A program made the position numbers and the translations under genes. A DNA stretch of 64,000 bases from Sphaerosporella brunnea (taxonomy: Eukaryota; Ascomycota; Pezizomycetes; Pezizales; Pyronemataceae): contig VXIS01000013.1 of assembly GCA_008704415.1 (NCBI GenBank), positions 248,001 to 312,000 on the forward strand. The letters are read 5' to 3'. The notes below the pieces were generated by a model. That model was not told where the DNA came from, ran no database searches, and saw only the letters and a list, made by a program, of their open reading frames with translations. Every line of letters starts with the position of its first letter. Positions within the stretch are counted from its first letter, which is position 1. Positions 1 to 11,590 of the stretch are shown one piece after another.

Positions 1-401
1 AAATTTCAGGTCCTCACGATTGCTATGCCACAGCTTAACGATGTCACGGCCAATTGTATTCCGTCCAATAAGGTGTTCTTTCACCGTTGGAACCAGAAGC
101 TGAGGGAAATATGTGTTTTCCACAATTCGCTCAGCAAAGTTGGATGACAGAATAAACAAAGCAAGAAGGTGGCCGAAAATTCGTTTCCTTAACGGAATAC
201 CACTTGGTCTAGTTCGAAAATGCTCTTCTCCATTGTCTTCTGGCTCCTCATCATCCGGGCAGCGTCGCTTCAGACTGACAATAACAGACTGACCAAGAGA
301 AGCTCTCTCCAGGAGACATAAACTTCCCACTGTACGCGGCGGCTTGCAGTCTCATTAGCATCACCGTCACGGCTGCTCAGGCCTGCGCCCTCGCTTTCCA
401 T
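1..401 (-). pseudogene. N-terminal part of a probable hAT-type transposase, running off the left edge
   Basis: On the minus strand a long open reading frame runs from about position 345 to the window edge without a stop. An ATG at 401-399 opens a 22-codon acidic start, but its frame is shifted by one base relative to the long frame, so a frameshift or an unseen splice is needed to join them. The long part has an acidic stretch (PDDEEPEDNGEE), then a helical block (LLALFILSSNFAERIVEN) and a block reading LIGRNTIGRDIVKLW. Poorly conserved hAT transposases place a helix block followed by an 'S/R-x-T-I-x-R-D-I' segment in this part of the protein, which is the basis of the call. The catalytic region would lie outside the window. 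It could instead be an unrelated hypothetical gene. The resemblance is recalled, not searched. Confidence 0.42.
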
Positions 402-3315
402 GGTGGGGAACTCTATTCAGACTTATGGACGGCAGTCATGAACAAAGTTATAACTTAGGTCACGCATTTTTGGTCAGAAGTCAGTGTACAAAGTCAAGCG
501 TTGCCAACCAGTCACAGGTCATGGGCAACACTAGCAATAAGTGGAGGGGGTGTAGTTACAGATCCCGGCTCCGGGGGGGGGGGGGGTTTCTTTTCCTCTA
601 TGGCGGGGCAAAGCAAGCCACCTTCATTCACCACCTAGCCCATATCCCTCCTTGATGATGCTTTAATTCCTAGTTGATCCATTGCCTATGGCACGAAAAA
701 TCACTCGCTTGCTCACCCTCGCTGGAGCTGGCCGGCACAATTGCCCCAACTGGGTGCTTTTGCGGATGTTCAGGGATTCGGCTGGTTCGGACTGCGGCTT
801 GCCCGTCGACCGTGCTGGTAAGCTCCCGTGGTGCATTTACGTTTTGCAGCGCACAAAATCTGCGCCAGGCCAGGCTTCTGGACTGGCTCTTGTTGGGGCT
901 TTGCTTTCGGTTCACGCTGGATGGCTCGCTTCGATGGAAAGGGGTCCCCCCCGTTCTATTTCTCTATCCGGCGACGGGGAGGTCTCCAGTCTGGAACTCT
1001 TACGATGGGCTTTTCGAGTCGTTGCTCGACTGGATGGCTGGCTGCCGTTGTTTTAGGCGCTCAGAGGGAGCTTCTCCGCCTGCCTCCACCAGCGAGGCCT
1101 CAAAACAGTGCTTTCACCCCTGCTGTGCGATTTCCTTTTTTTTTCGACCAGCGTGTGTCGAGTGACCGTGTGTGATTCTGATTGTGCCGCTGCACAACCT
1201 ACCCACCTACCCAGGCCGCTGCCCGAGGCTGCTGCAAACGCTTATCGTGACACAGCCAGCGCAGGATATCGACGCGCCCTGGCGTTGTTGGATGCATACT
1301 GCTCTGCCCCGATATCCCAGCCTCTTGTGTTTTTTTTTGTTTTTTTTGTTTTGTTATTTCTGGGGTCAGGACTTGGCCCTGGCATATATATATGCATAGC
1401 TCGTTTTGAGCGCCAGGCTGCAGCTGCCATGTTCTACATACATCGGTCGGTGGGAACGCTCGCTGCCAGGCCTGTCTTGTCTGTCTAGGAGGCCCCTTTG
1501 GGCGTTTGCCAGTGGCCGTGCGGGAGGGGTGGACTTTTTGTTTGTTTGGACTTTTTGTTTCGTTTGGACTTTTGGATTCGTTTGCTGGCCCGCCCAGCAG
1601 CGTGGATCTCGAAAACCCGAAGCCGTTGGGTTCCGTTCTTGCAAGCTCAAACAGAAGCCACAAACCCACCCCAGTGCCTTTCAAGACGGCTGCCGCGGAA
1701 TTCGCTCGTGCTGCCGCTTTGTGGAGAACTTTCCAACAGACAGCGCTGGCTCCATTTGCCGGATCCAACACAGGCACCACGAGAGACATGCACACCCAAA
1801 AGCCGCCGAGTGATGACGCGTGATTCGCAACCCTAGCCCTGCGGGAGGGGCTGTTTTTCGATTTCGATGGCGGGGTTAGGGTTTCCTGCAAACGAGCACC
1901 GCATCAACTCGTGCGAGGTGTGGGGTGAGATTGTTATTTTTTTGTTTTGTTTTTGTTTCAGGAGAGGTGCCGTGGCCCCTCCTGCACACCACCGCCACCG
2001 CGAATCCGGCTCCCCTCCTTGAGATGCGACGGCGGCGCGCATTGCGCAAGCATTCTCGCCGTTCGCGTGATTGGTTCGATAGGCCAGCAGGGCGAGGCTG
2101 CGGAACATTGCAGGAGCGAGAGAGAGAGCTGGAACCAAAGCGCACATTTTGTTTTATCCAACGCAGCGCAGCACAGCGGAATTTCCCACTCAGCTAGCCC
2201 TTCGGGAATGCGGATGCGTGCGCAGCGCAAGTACGCTTTCGGCTTTGTGGGGCCGCGATGTGCGCAGTCGGGGAGTTTTCGTCGACGCCTGAAGAGTTTT
2301 TGCTGTGGGTGCCGGTCGGCGGTGTGCGCGCGGCGCGGGTGCACCGCGCAACACTCAATGGGTTTCCCCTCAGGGCTGGTGGGTCGGATAGAGGTTGCTT
2401 TGCGTTTTGGCGGGCAAGTCGGCGATGCGGATGTGCGGCGGCCACCGGCATCGTATACACGTAGTGCGTGTGGAGGGAGGGAGGGAAGCCTCAAGCTTTT
2501 TTTGCCGGCAGGCTGCAGCGGTAAATTATAAAGTGATCCCCACTTCGGAAACATCCCGTCGTCTGCGATTCCCGTGCGAATCGATACACTCTTCGCCTAT
2601 CAGGTGAGTCCCAATCGGCCCCCCCGCAGCCTTGCTCGAGCACACTGGACGCTTCTGCGCGGAATACATCCGCGTGGCGGCGGCGGCACGTGGATATTAG
2701 TGGACGATACGTGGGGCGACGAGGGCTGTGGAATGTCTCTGCCGAAACGGGGTTGCACCTCCCTTGCGTGGTTCTACGCCGTTCGTCGGAAAAGCCTGAC
2801 CTCAAGAGGGGGGGGACACAGCTTCACTTTGCCTTTTGCGTCGTGCTTGGTCAACTCGGCCATACACTGTAGACGGAACTCCCCCCCTTTCCAAGCAATC
2901 CGACCGCGAGGCTGCGGGGGCAAAGGAAACCGAGCACCGTTGTTGCCTGGCATTCCATTTGGCCGCCCGAAAATGTCTAGCACCTGGAGTTTTCCGCGGC
3001 GATTCCCTCCGAAATGGAAGATTTGTACTGAGTGCAAAAACCCGCGATACTGCGCACACACTGCGCACACTCAACCGCCTCGCGCGGACGGGGGGCGGAA
3101 TCGGCTTTTTTTGCGCGACATCAGTGGTTTTGCGGAGTAAAACCCCCCCAAACGAACAACTCCTTGCAATTCCTAACGTATACGTGACTACATACTCGCC
3201 TGCGACGGCTATAGCTGCGGTGGGGGAGGGGGGGGGGGGAGGGGGGGTTTGACATCTGCTCATGACAATAACGGCCGATACTTGACAAAAAAAACATAAG
3301 CCCAGCCTTTCACGA
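402..3315. other. Gene-free GC-rich stretch
   Basis: Many short frames overlap on both strands here, but none has a recognisable domain, a convincing codon pattern or splice sites. Visible sequence features are a run of 14 G at 573-586, T-rich tracts near 1330-1360 and 1540-1575, a G-rich run near 3222-3247, and one telomere-box-like GGTTAGGGTTT at about 1875-1885. Confidence 0.6.
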
Positions 3316-4047
3316 TCAAGCCGCCCTTTGACTCGAGCAAAAGAAATCCTCAGGCGTCGTACCCGGCACCACGAACTGTCCGGGATGGCGGATTTTCAGC
3401 AGCCCGTGCAGCTTCCGGAGCGTCGGCTGCCAGCGCCGCGGAAAGTCGGCCAGCACGGCGCGCCTGAAGCCGGGGCAGGAGAAGGCGTATATCCACATCA
3501 GGAGGTCGCTCGCGACGCGCAGCTCCGTCGGGTCCAGCAGCCGCGAGTACTTGGCGAGCTCGGCGTCGTCCTTGCTCGCCTCGACGCAGATCCAGATGTA
3601 GTAGAGCGTGTGCGCCAGCCGCAGCCGCTGCTCGCCGCTCAGGGGCTCGAAGCCCTTCGCCTGCGTGGACCGCTCCGCGAAGTCGACGATCGAGCAGACG
3701 CGTCGCGCGTTGCAGAGGAGGCGCGTGACGTTGGGGGTCGTCGTCTCGCCTGCTGGCTCTGTGGGGGGCGGCGCGTGTCCACGCTCGTTAGCGACGGCGC
3801 GGCGCTTTTGGACGCTTTCGAGGGGGGCATTGCGCGAGCGAATACGCTTTGTCTGGACTTGAAGCAACAGCCTCGCCTGGTCTAGGCAGCCTTCGGTGGA
3901 GAGCACGGCCTGGGCGACGAGGCGGGGCGAAGAGCAGAAGGCCTGGTACAGCACCGGGTGGCAGAGGATCAGCGCGGTGAGGTCCTTGCTCGTGTTGGCC
4001 GATTCGAAGATTCGAAAGAGGATCTCGGTGGGGATGGTTGTCAGCAT
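3316..4047 (-). CDS. F-box-like protein
   Basis: A single-exon frame of 243 residues. The N-terminus (residues 3-36) reads IPTEILFRIFESANTSKDLT followed by a leucine/alanine-rich helix containing CHPVLYQAF, which is the usual start of an F-box: a proline, an I-L-x-x-I-F helix, then a second helix with a conserved position before 'Y..F'. F-box proteins bind Skp1 and bring substrates to SCF ubiquitin ligases. The rest (residues 37-243) is helical, with a basic, Pro/Thr-rich middle (about 65-105) and no WD40 or LRR repeats, so the substrate-binding part is not recognisable. Many fungal F-box-like proteins look like this. A TATA-like sequence lies about 50 bp upstream of the ATG. The frame is GC-rich with strong coding character. 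Whether it works in ubiquitination is inferred from the domain only. Confidence 0.78.
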   Translation of the reverse strand: MLTTIPTEILFRIFESANTSKDLTALILCHPVLYQAFCSSPRLVAQAVLSTEGCLDQARLLLQVQTKRIRSRNAPLESVQKRRAVANERGHAPPPTEPAGETTTPNVTRLLCNARRVCSIVDFAERSTQAKGFEPLSGEQRLRLAHTLYYIWICVEASKDDAELAKYSRLLDPTELRVASDLLMWIYAFSCPGFRRAVLADFPRRWQPTLRKLHGLLKIRHPGQFVVPGTTPEDFFCSSQRAA

Positions 4048-4095
4048 GCTGCGCGCGATTGCGGGGAATGGAAGGGGGAGGAATCGGAACGCTGG

Positions 4096-4103
4096 TTTTT
4101 ATA
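4096..4103 (-). promoter_or_regulatory. TATA-like box upstream of the F-box gene
   Basis: The minus strand reads tataaaaa about 50 bp upstream of the F-box ATG, a plausible core promoter position with a short 5' leader. Confidence 0.4.
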
Positions 4104-6946
4104 CCCCATCTTGTGTAACGAAATGCACCGAGCCTCGAGCCAACGGAGCGGCGCTCGCAATTGATCGAGTTCGACGCGCAGGCGGCCCCGGCCGGAACGC
4201 CAATCGTCCCGGGCCGGGCCCGAGCGAGCATCTTCCGAGATGGCCGGTTGCTCGGCGGGCCGTCGTTGGCGGTCGCGGGACCTGCGCTGGCCTGGAGTCG
4301 ATGGGTATCGGGGGAAGCAGTGTCCACCCTGGAGACGCTCCGGCAAGCCGAACTGACGGCAGACGAAAGGGAGAGCAAGGCTGTTTGCTTGGTTGCGATC
4401 TCGAAAGGCCTGTACATATAGGCACACTGCTACGTGCTGAGTTACTCTGCCGGGCCTGTTCAACGTGGATATATCCCGCTGATTGATTCCGAAGAGAACG
4501 GGCTGGCTTGCGAAGCGGCCTGCGTAGCCAAAAGCTACGGCTTTGTATTTTAGACGTCGACTTATCCTTGGCTTGGGTTTTTCTCGAGCAGTGTGTGTGT
4601 GTCGGAAAGCCCCCCGGTTGACAGACATGCATCCACTGCTCTCGGACCGATCAGCGGTACCTAGCAATACCACACGTAGGTACAGGCAGGCAAAATACCT
4701 GTTTATTGCTACCGTACTAATATCGAATCGATGCCCCGCAATACCGTAATAATCTGGCATTCGGTCAGAGACTGGTCGTTGGCTGCGCACATCACTAAAC
4801 ATCCGGTGAAGCTTCAGGACAGCCTAATCTCGAGCTGCGTCAGCAGGGAATTTACATCCTGGACCCTCGCCCCTGCTCTTCCTCGCGACTCGCAAAAACG
4901 TGGACGGATATGCTCTCAGGTGTTGGTGTTTAGTGATCACTCACACGCTATCACTCGAAATGGGCTTCTAGAACTGTGTTTCCACGGGCTATTCCAGGCA
5001 CCCGTTAGTTTTGCCAGTCCGGCAAACGAACGCGACGACGGACAGAAACGGTAGTTTCTGAAGATGTGACACACCAGAATTCGAACCAAAGCGGGATGTC
5101 GACCCTCGGACCGTGGGGAAACTTTGAGTCTGATTTGCTCCGTTGGGGGAAGCTGGTGTTCTCGACCGATGTTTCATGCGCATGTAGCTTCTCCTACCAG
5201 CCTCCCTAACCCTAAGTCGGTCTCTATAGAGATCAGCGAGTTTGCAGTCGCTGTCCGCGAGGCTGGAATGTCGCTTCCTGTATGTTCTCCCCAGCCCAGC
5301 TCGCGCATCTCGGGATGTGGCAATCGAAACTCCAGAGAAGTCTGAGCGCGGCGAAGCTCCGATACAGTGAGGTAGGGCGGCTGTCAGTACACGTGACCTT
5401 CGGCGCAAATTTTGTTTGCATCGGTAAATCAAGAATCGCAATGGGAAGATTTACCATATCAAGACTACTTACCGATAAGTCTGTGAGCGTTAAGTAGACA
5501 CGTCAAACCTCACATTTGCCTGCTTAGCCTCCGAGGGATTGCCGGATTGGTGCGGCCACAGGCCGGGCAGGACTTGCCTCGTGGTCATGGTCAGTCACTC
5601 GCGGTCATATTTGGAAATTGCGCCAACCACTCTTGGTGGCGGTGATACCTCAGCAGCAGGAATCGGTGCCTATTTGCATCTTCTAGCTGTGTATAGAGTA
5701 TATGCTCTACGTACTCCTGCAGAAGCCAAGCAGCTGTTCCAAATACGTACTCTAAAACAACGCAGGACGGTTTAAGGAGTGTAGCGGGCGTCGAGGATCA
5801 CCGGTCAACTGTTCGTCACTGTCATCAGACGAGTTTTTCTAGGTATTGCAGGCTACGTCGTCGCCGGCCTCGGAAGCCGCACCCAGCAAACCTAGGAACT
5901 TGAAATCCTCCATAGAGCCTATTCTAGCTGTTCTCGCTGATTGGAATCCCACCCCCCCTTTTTTTTTGTGTGCCTGCCCGCGGCTAAAACTTGCTCTCCG
6001 TGTGTCGCAGGTGAAGCTGCTTGTTGGCTGGCTCACCGCTTGGCACGACGCGGCAGATTTGTCGATCATGCATACTTACACTTGTGCTGCAGATGGGTGG
6101 GGGAAGGTTCTGCTGATACATATCCGGTGCGCTTGCGGCACGCGCGCGCGACCTATAGATAGTACAGCAAAGCGGCAAACTCGGAAAATCGATTGAAAAT
6201 CAGCACAGCGTGGCTTAGTCATTGAGCTCTAGAGCTGTTGTTCCAAAAAGGTCCCGCGATCGCTGACCGTGTGAAATTTGGTGGGGCGGGTGCACGGCGT
6301 ATCTTCTACGCGCCCTTTATAGACTGCGTGCGCTATTCCGGGTCTAATCTCTAATAAGGGGATCCGGTAGGTCTTGTTCTGAGGCTGTTTCCACAGCGGC
6401 CACTGTGCGGCGATGTCAGGTCCGGAAATGGCCAAAGTTAAAAATACCCGGCGCGGATGGAGGGGAGGTTGCGAGAGGAAAACGGCACAGAGTGGAACGC
6501 CTCCATTAACAAAGACGGCAATTAGTGTTCGCTTTCCACAGAACATCCATGGAGGCGGCAGCGCTTCTGGGACTGCATGGGTTTTGCCGCAGACAGCACC
6601 TCTTTGCCGATGATGCCGCCCGCGCCAGAAACAGCACTGTGCGTTGTCCTGAGAAGACTGCCACATTCCCAAAGATACAAACTGGAATCTGCGCGAGCTC
6701 CCCACGGACTGCTCGTCTCTTACCCCTTCCTTCTCCGAACGTCACCCTTTCAGATCCTCTTGTTTGACAAGCGTCCCCTAGGAACCTACGTTATCGGAGG
6801 TTCGCATGTTGGCCCGGGTGTCCATGGAGGACGGGTAAGGGGTTCCTAGTATCACCCACTGAATTTTGGGGGGTACGCTGCATACTCATAAAAATGGGGG
6901 TAACGAGGCCATTTAGTCTCTTTTGGGGGTATGAAGCATAACAGCC
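4104..6946. other. Intergenic stretch, nothing recognised
   Basis: Only short, overlapping frames with no domain. A telomere-box-like CCCTAACCCTAA lies at 5204-5215. No inverted repeat or RNA gene was found by eye. Confidence 0.55.
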
Positions 6947-6979
6947 GTTTTTTTTTTTTTTTTTTTGGCGATCTGACAC

Positions 6980-7570
6980 TAATAATGCCACAGAGCCGGC
7001 GGTGAGCAATTTCATCATCGCAGCAATCCGTCTCCACTGGTCCAGACGGTAGTTTGTAGCTTGCAAGGTTCCAGTTGGTTCACCAAGAAATATACTTTTT
7101 ATATTTGCCATCCGCCCGTCCCGCTCCCACTCCCTCCCGGCTAGGTTTCCAGATTGCCGGCACCTCCTTATTACCGAGTAGATCTGGTAATAATCAACAG
7201 TGCCTTCATGTACTGATTTTTCTGATGCATCCGATAACAAAAACGGCAGATCGGTTGGGCGCTCAAACAGCTGTAGCGTTTGGCTTTTGAGACCAATCAA
7301 CCAGACTTTTTTTTGAAACGCTGGCCCGTCGCGCAGAAAAATGGCCTGTACTCTCTTTTCTTATTCCTGTGCGACAGGCAACACTCGGAGGCAACCAAAT
7401 TGTGGAACACTTCGAGCGAAGTCCTGACGGCCGAATTCCAAATCTTGATTAATGTGCTTTTAATGGTCATCAGGACGTTTGGGAAGTCTTCAGGTTCTTG
7501 GCCCAAGAGGCAATCCGCCGGTCCACTGTTTTTTCGAACGTATGCATGCTTTAACGAAGTTGTCCTTCAC
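6980..7570 (-). pseudogene. Decayed hypothetical gene, broken at an A-run
   Basis: Two minus-strand frames read like one protein. The first (about 7570-7297) ends with FCATGQRFKKKSG then a stop. The second (7300-6980) begins at once in another frame with LIGLKSQTLQLFERPTDL and continues with VHEGTVDYYQIYSVIRRCRQ. The junction falls in an eight-base homopolymer (7307-7314 on the plus strand). A one-base change in that run would join the two frames, which suggests a slippage frameshift. The second frame degrades into a 19-base T run at 6948-6966. No start codon is evident for the first part. The family is not recognised. It may be a gene relic or a transposon fragment, and a sequencing error in the homopolymer cannot be excluded. 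Confidence 0.35.
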
Positions 7571-7946
7571 TTTTATGCTCCTCGATAGTGTGCTGTTATC
7601 CATAAAGCTCTGCATTGCATATGTAACTAGGGCGCGGCACTATCGCGATCGCACAGTTGGGTGGATCGGAGGGCAGACCTTTTGGGGCAACCCCGCATAT
7701 CACTTTCGACTGCTCCTGTATCCACTGGAATCTATTTTGGGTTCACATGTGCTAGTACTAGTACCAGGTATGCGCGACTGGTCCCACGTTATGCACACTG
7801 CGGTTTAATATACACAAGTAAGTACCCGTCGCCGGATCGAGAAAAGTCTCGGGAGAGCTCGTCCACCCGCATTTTTTGGTTCTAAATGCCACCCGAGCGC
7901 AGTAGACTTTCAAACCAGAGCGGTTGTATCGGGAGTTGGAGCACTA

Positions 7947-7956
7947 GATATAAAGG
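7947..7956 (+). promoter_or_regulatory. TATA box of the P450 gene
   Basis: gatataaagg lies about 80 bp upstream of the P450 ATG at 8032, on the same strand, in an otherwise unremarkable spacer. Confidence 0.5.
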
Positions 7957-8031
7957 TGCCTGCTTCCTGGTAAGCAAGCGGGTTCCACAAAAACCACTCT
8001 CTCGACGGCTTCTAGCGTTTTAAGTTTCGAC

Positions 8032-9924
8032 ATGTCTCTGTTTGAGCAGAGCATCCGCGTTTCCGCTCACCAAGCCTGGACCTTCGTTGCCTCTCACCCA
8101 AAGCTTTCCGTCGTAGGGGTTTGCATTTTGCTGCAGATTGCACGGTGGATCTACCTTCTGTTCTTCCATCCGCTGGCCAGGTTCCCGGGCCCAAAGATTG
8201 CGGCTATATCTGAGGTGGGTTTCCGTGTGCCACGAATGAGTAAGCCTGAAGGCTAACAATTTTAGCTCTGGTATGCCTATGTATACGCCTCCGGACAGTC
8301 GGTGTGGGTTCTGGATGAAGCACACAAGAAATATGGTGAGCCCACGGCCTCACCCTCCTCCTCCTCCTCCTCTGGGCCTCTTTGACAAGCCAATCCAGGC
8401 CCTGTGGTCCGAACTTCGCCAAACAGTTTATCCTTCGCTACCAGCGCCAGCATTCGAGACATTTACCGGCAGAAAAACTTCCTGAAGGCCTCCTCTTTTG
8501 ACGATATTGATGCTGTATTTGAGGTGCCGGGGCTAGGCACAGACAAAGACCCGGAAAGCCATGCGAAGCAGCGCAAGCTCTCGAATCCGGCCTTCACCAC
8601 CTCGGCGGTCCGAGAGTATGAACCGCTGATTAATGAGTACCTGGATCCATTCTTGAAGGCCATCGAGGAGAGGGGCAAGGATGTGCAAGGAGTAAACATG
8701 GAAGAGTGGTTCAAATACCTTATCTTCGACACCGCTGGGGCTTTGTCCACCGGGGAATCTTTCGACGCGCTGAAAGGAGGTAGGTGCTCCTCGTGGTGTG
8801 GGGGTGTATGTACGACATACTTACTGTCTCCAGGAGTACCACATCGTTGGATGAAGATGGTAACTGGACTGCTTGGTGGGTACCTGATAAACCAGTTGTT
8901 GAAGAGTCCGCTCTAACGGGACCAAAAGATATGGCGGCATACCACACAGTATTATCTCGCATCACTGGGATCAAATTCCTTTTATCGCTCATCACGCCTC
9001 ATTTGATGGTCGAGGAACGAAAATTCCACACCGACTGGATTAAGGACCACGTAAATCGGTGAGATTTCGCGTGTGCGCATACCCGTGAACCCAGCTCATA
9101 TCTCGACAGCCGCATAGCCTCGCCATCTGACCGCAAAGATTTCCTCCACCACTTTATCGAAAAGGACGGTAGCACGACCTGCTCGGTCGAACAACTATAT
9201 GCGCACACCTCACACTTTCTGTAAGCCACACAACCCTGACCAATACGTTGTTCGTTACCTGACGGGGAGCTGCCTTCTTTTAGACCGGGCACAACCGAAA
9301 CAACTGCGATCGTCATACTTGCAACATTCTATCATCTGCTGAAGACGCCAGCAGCGTGGCATCAGCTGCAGGAAGAGATCCGCCGCGCTTTCACCTCCGT
9401 GGAGGACATAAACTCCACGGCTTTGAGCGCCCTGCCATATCTGAACGCGGTGCTCAGGGAAGGTCTCAGGATAATGCCCGGGTTTTCCAACGGCTTTCCA
9501 AGGTACTCTCCAGGGGCAGTTGTGAGTGGACACTTTGTGCCCAAAGGCGTACGGACCCCACTCCTCGGCTCACGCGCAATGATGTTAACATTTCATCCAG
9601 ACGGTGGTCTCGACCCACCACTGGACGGTTGTGCACGACGAAACGAATTTCGAAGCTCCCTACGAGTTCCGGCCGGAACGGTGGATCGACCCCAACAACG
9701 GAGACACCAAGGAAGCGAGCCAACCCTTCGGCCTCGGGTCCAGAAACTGCATCGGCCAGAATTTGGCCTGGGTGCTTATGCGGCTGTACCTGGCCAAGAC
9801 CATCTTTTTGTACGACCTGGAGCTCGTGGATCCAAAGCAGGACTGGATGCGTGAGAGCAAGTCATACTTCCTGTGGATCAAGGCGCCGTTGATGGTGCGG
9901 GTAAGCAGGAGAAACGGTGTTTAA
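8032..9924 (+). CDS. Cytochrome P450 monooxygenase (8 exons)
   Basis: The exon model is 8032-8214, 8266-8335, 8399-8779, 8834-8875, 8950-9058, 9110-9220, 9284-9548 and 9601-9924. It gives 1,485 nt, or 494 residues, with no stop and every intron 51-74 bp with GT...AG ends. A hydrophobic N-terminal anchor (about residues 28-46) and the proline-rich hinge FHPLARFPGPK mark a microsomal class II P450. The I-helix oxygen-binding motif is PGTTETT (about 300-306), ExxR is EGLR (358-361), PERW is 412-415 and the haem loop is FGLGSRNCIG (430-439) with Cys437 as ligand. All key residues are present, so the enzyme looks functional. Intron 2 carries a (TCC)n tract. The substrate cannot be told. The length and the ARFPGPK hinge fit fungal secondary-metabolism or detoxification P450s. 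A Zn2Cys6 regulator lies 6 kb downstream on the same strand. Confidence 0.9.
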
Positions 9925-11590
9925 GGGGGTTGCGCGGTCATATGTACGGACGGGATTGGATAATGAGACATGATGCACCTGTGTGGTGGAAGCACACTGC
10001 CGGTTGTTTTTGCGTCTATGAAGGATCTAGGGGACAGAAACGAAAGATTAACTTTGCGTCTCTTGATAAATTGTATAGAATTTGTCACTTGTTGGAGGCG
10101 AGGAATCTGCTCGAGTGATTTCCAGTGACGTCGGGACCCACAGCCCTTCTCTTCAATTGCCGATTTGTGCAATGCACTAAGCAGCATTTTGGATCTGCGG
10201 AGCGACATGTGAAGAACTCAAAGTCACACTGGAGGAGATGGTTACTCGACATGGAGGGGAAGACCATCTTTTAGAAGCACGGCCTGGATTTCTGGGCTGT
10301 CCGGATTCTGCAAAATGGTCAGGGATTTCCGAAGCGGGTATTTTGGAGAATCGCGTACTCAGGGTTCTGCGACCGGTTCGCGAGAAGCTACGTTCACCCG
10401 AGGTGCCTCCAGAGCCACGGATGACGGCGGCTCTGGGGACCGCAACGGCCACCGACGGTGGTGCGCAGCTAGATGCAAGGCTGGTGCGACTCCTGACCCG
10501 CCTGACGATCCCTCTTGACTATAATGCGGAGCACTCGAAGCCATGATTGACCGGGAGCAATATCCAAAGATTGATGCACTATGCTGGATTGTGAGGCATG
10601 TTTATCTGTTGTAGTGGTACGCCACCTGCTTGTTATATAGATTACACCCCCCCATAATGAACGCGACCGTACTTTGTACTCCAACATCTATGTTCTGTGG
10701 GAAAATGAAGTATTCTAACAGGAAGCGACGATCTAAGATAATCACATGCCAACATTTTCCACAGTTCATTCGCTGCAAAATCCATGCGCCAGGATTTCGT
10801 CCAGCGAGGTGATCGTGTCAGGCCGCTATAAGAGGACAGCCGAAAGTCGAGCAATGAAGCCCACAGAGCAGAAAATTTCTAGTGAAGCAACCACCACTGT
10901 CAACATGTCTCTCCAAGCTTGCGCATTTCCCCCGCTCTGCAATAAGGCGCGCTCTTATGAGGCCTAAAAAGCTTTTATAAAAGCCCGGCAGCCAACAGCC
11001 CAGGCTTGCACTGGTTTTGGGCATACATATTTGGCACCACCACGCTAAACGCCCTCAACGATTCAGACAGGAGGCTTGTGCACCAGCGGTTGATTGGGGC
11101 GGGATTCCTGCCTGCAAGTACCGATGGTGCCATGGAAGAAATGAACCAAGGAATTGCCGCCATCATCGAGCTCAATGCTCCGAAGATGACGTGCCCAAGG
11201 AGCAAGCACGCCGTGGTGCAAGGGGTAAAGGGGGGGAGGGGGGTTGAATGAGGTCTGTATAGTACAGTGAAGGTTCATTGTTACCATCTCCCATCTCTCC
11301 TCTGGCTGACCGGTGCCGCAGATACCTAGGAGAGACTGGATTCGGCTTCTCCGAGCTAACCTAACTCCTAACTATGCTAGAGGTGATAGAATTCGCCATG
11401 GAACTGGGCCCGGCTTGGTATAATTGATGTCGCTGTGGCAAGAGAATCGGCAAAGGGGGGATATATTTCCCTTGTAGTATGCTTCAAAGGTTTTTACGGA
11501 CTTTGTAGGCCTGTTTGGGTAAAACTGTGATGCCTGAGCGACCTGCAGCATGCCACAGGGAAATCGCCAATCACCAAGACTTGTAACCCG
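9925..11590. other. Spacer with a dispersed repeat and a possible small ORF
   Basis: It holds one copy of a dispersed repeat (10466-10580) and a plus-strand frame at 11006-11250 (81 codons) that ends in a G-rich tract. That frame contains LNALNDSDRRLVHQRLIGAG, which looks protein-like but matches nothing I recognise and has no clear splice partners. Confidence 0.45.
10466..10580 (+). repeat. Dispersed repeat R1, copy 1
   Basis: This stretch matches the reverse complement of about 19678-19820. Shared blocks include gcactcgaagccatgattg and accgggagcaat. In translation both copies read LDYNAE / LDHNAE, then LEAMIDRE. Copy 1 lacks about 22 bases present in copy 2, and many differences are transitions. 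It is probably a decayed duplicate of a gene 3' end or of a transposon. Confidence 0.6.

Noticed and set aside
670..3263. Numerous overlapping frames of 80-200 codons on both strands
   Set aside because: They overlap each other in up to five frames, are rich in Arg/Ala/Pro/Ser as expected from GC-rich non-coding DNA, and none shows a domain, splice signals or a consistent reading frame.
4041..4802. 253-codon minus frame overlapping the F-box promoter
   Set aside because: It overlaps the F-box gene start in another frame and shows no protein-like features. The F-box frame and TATA box explain the region better.
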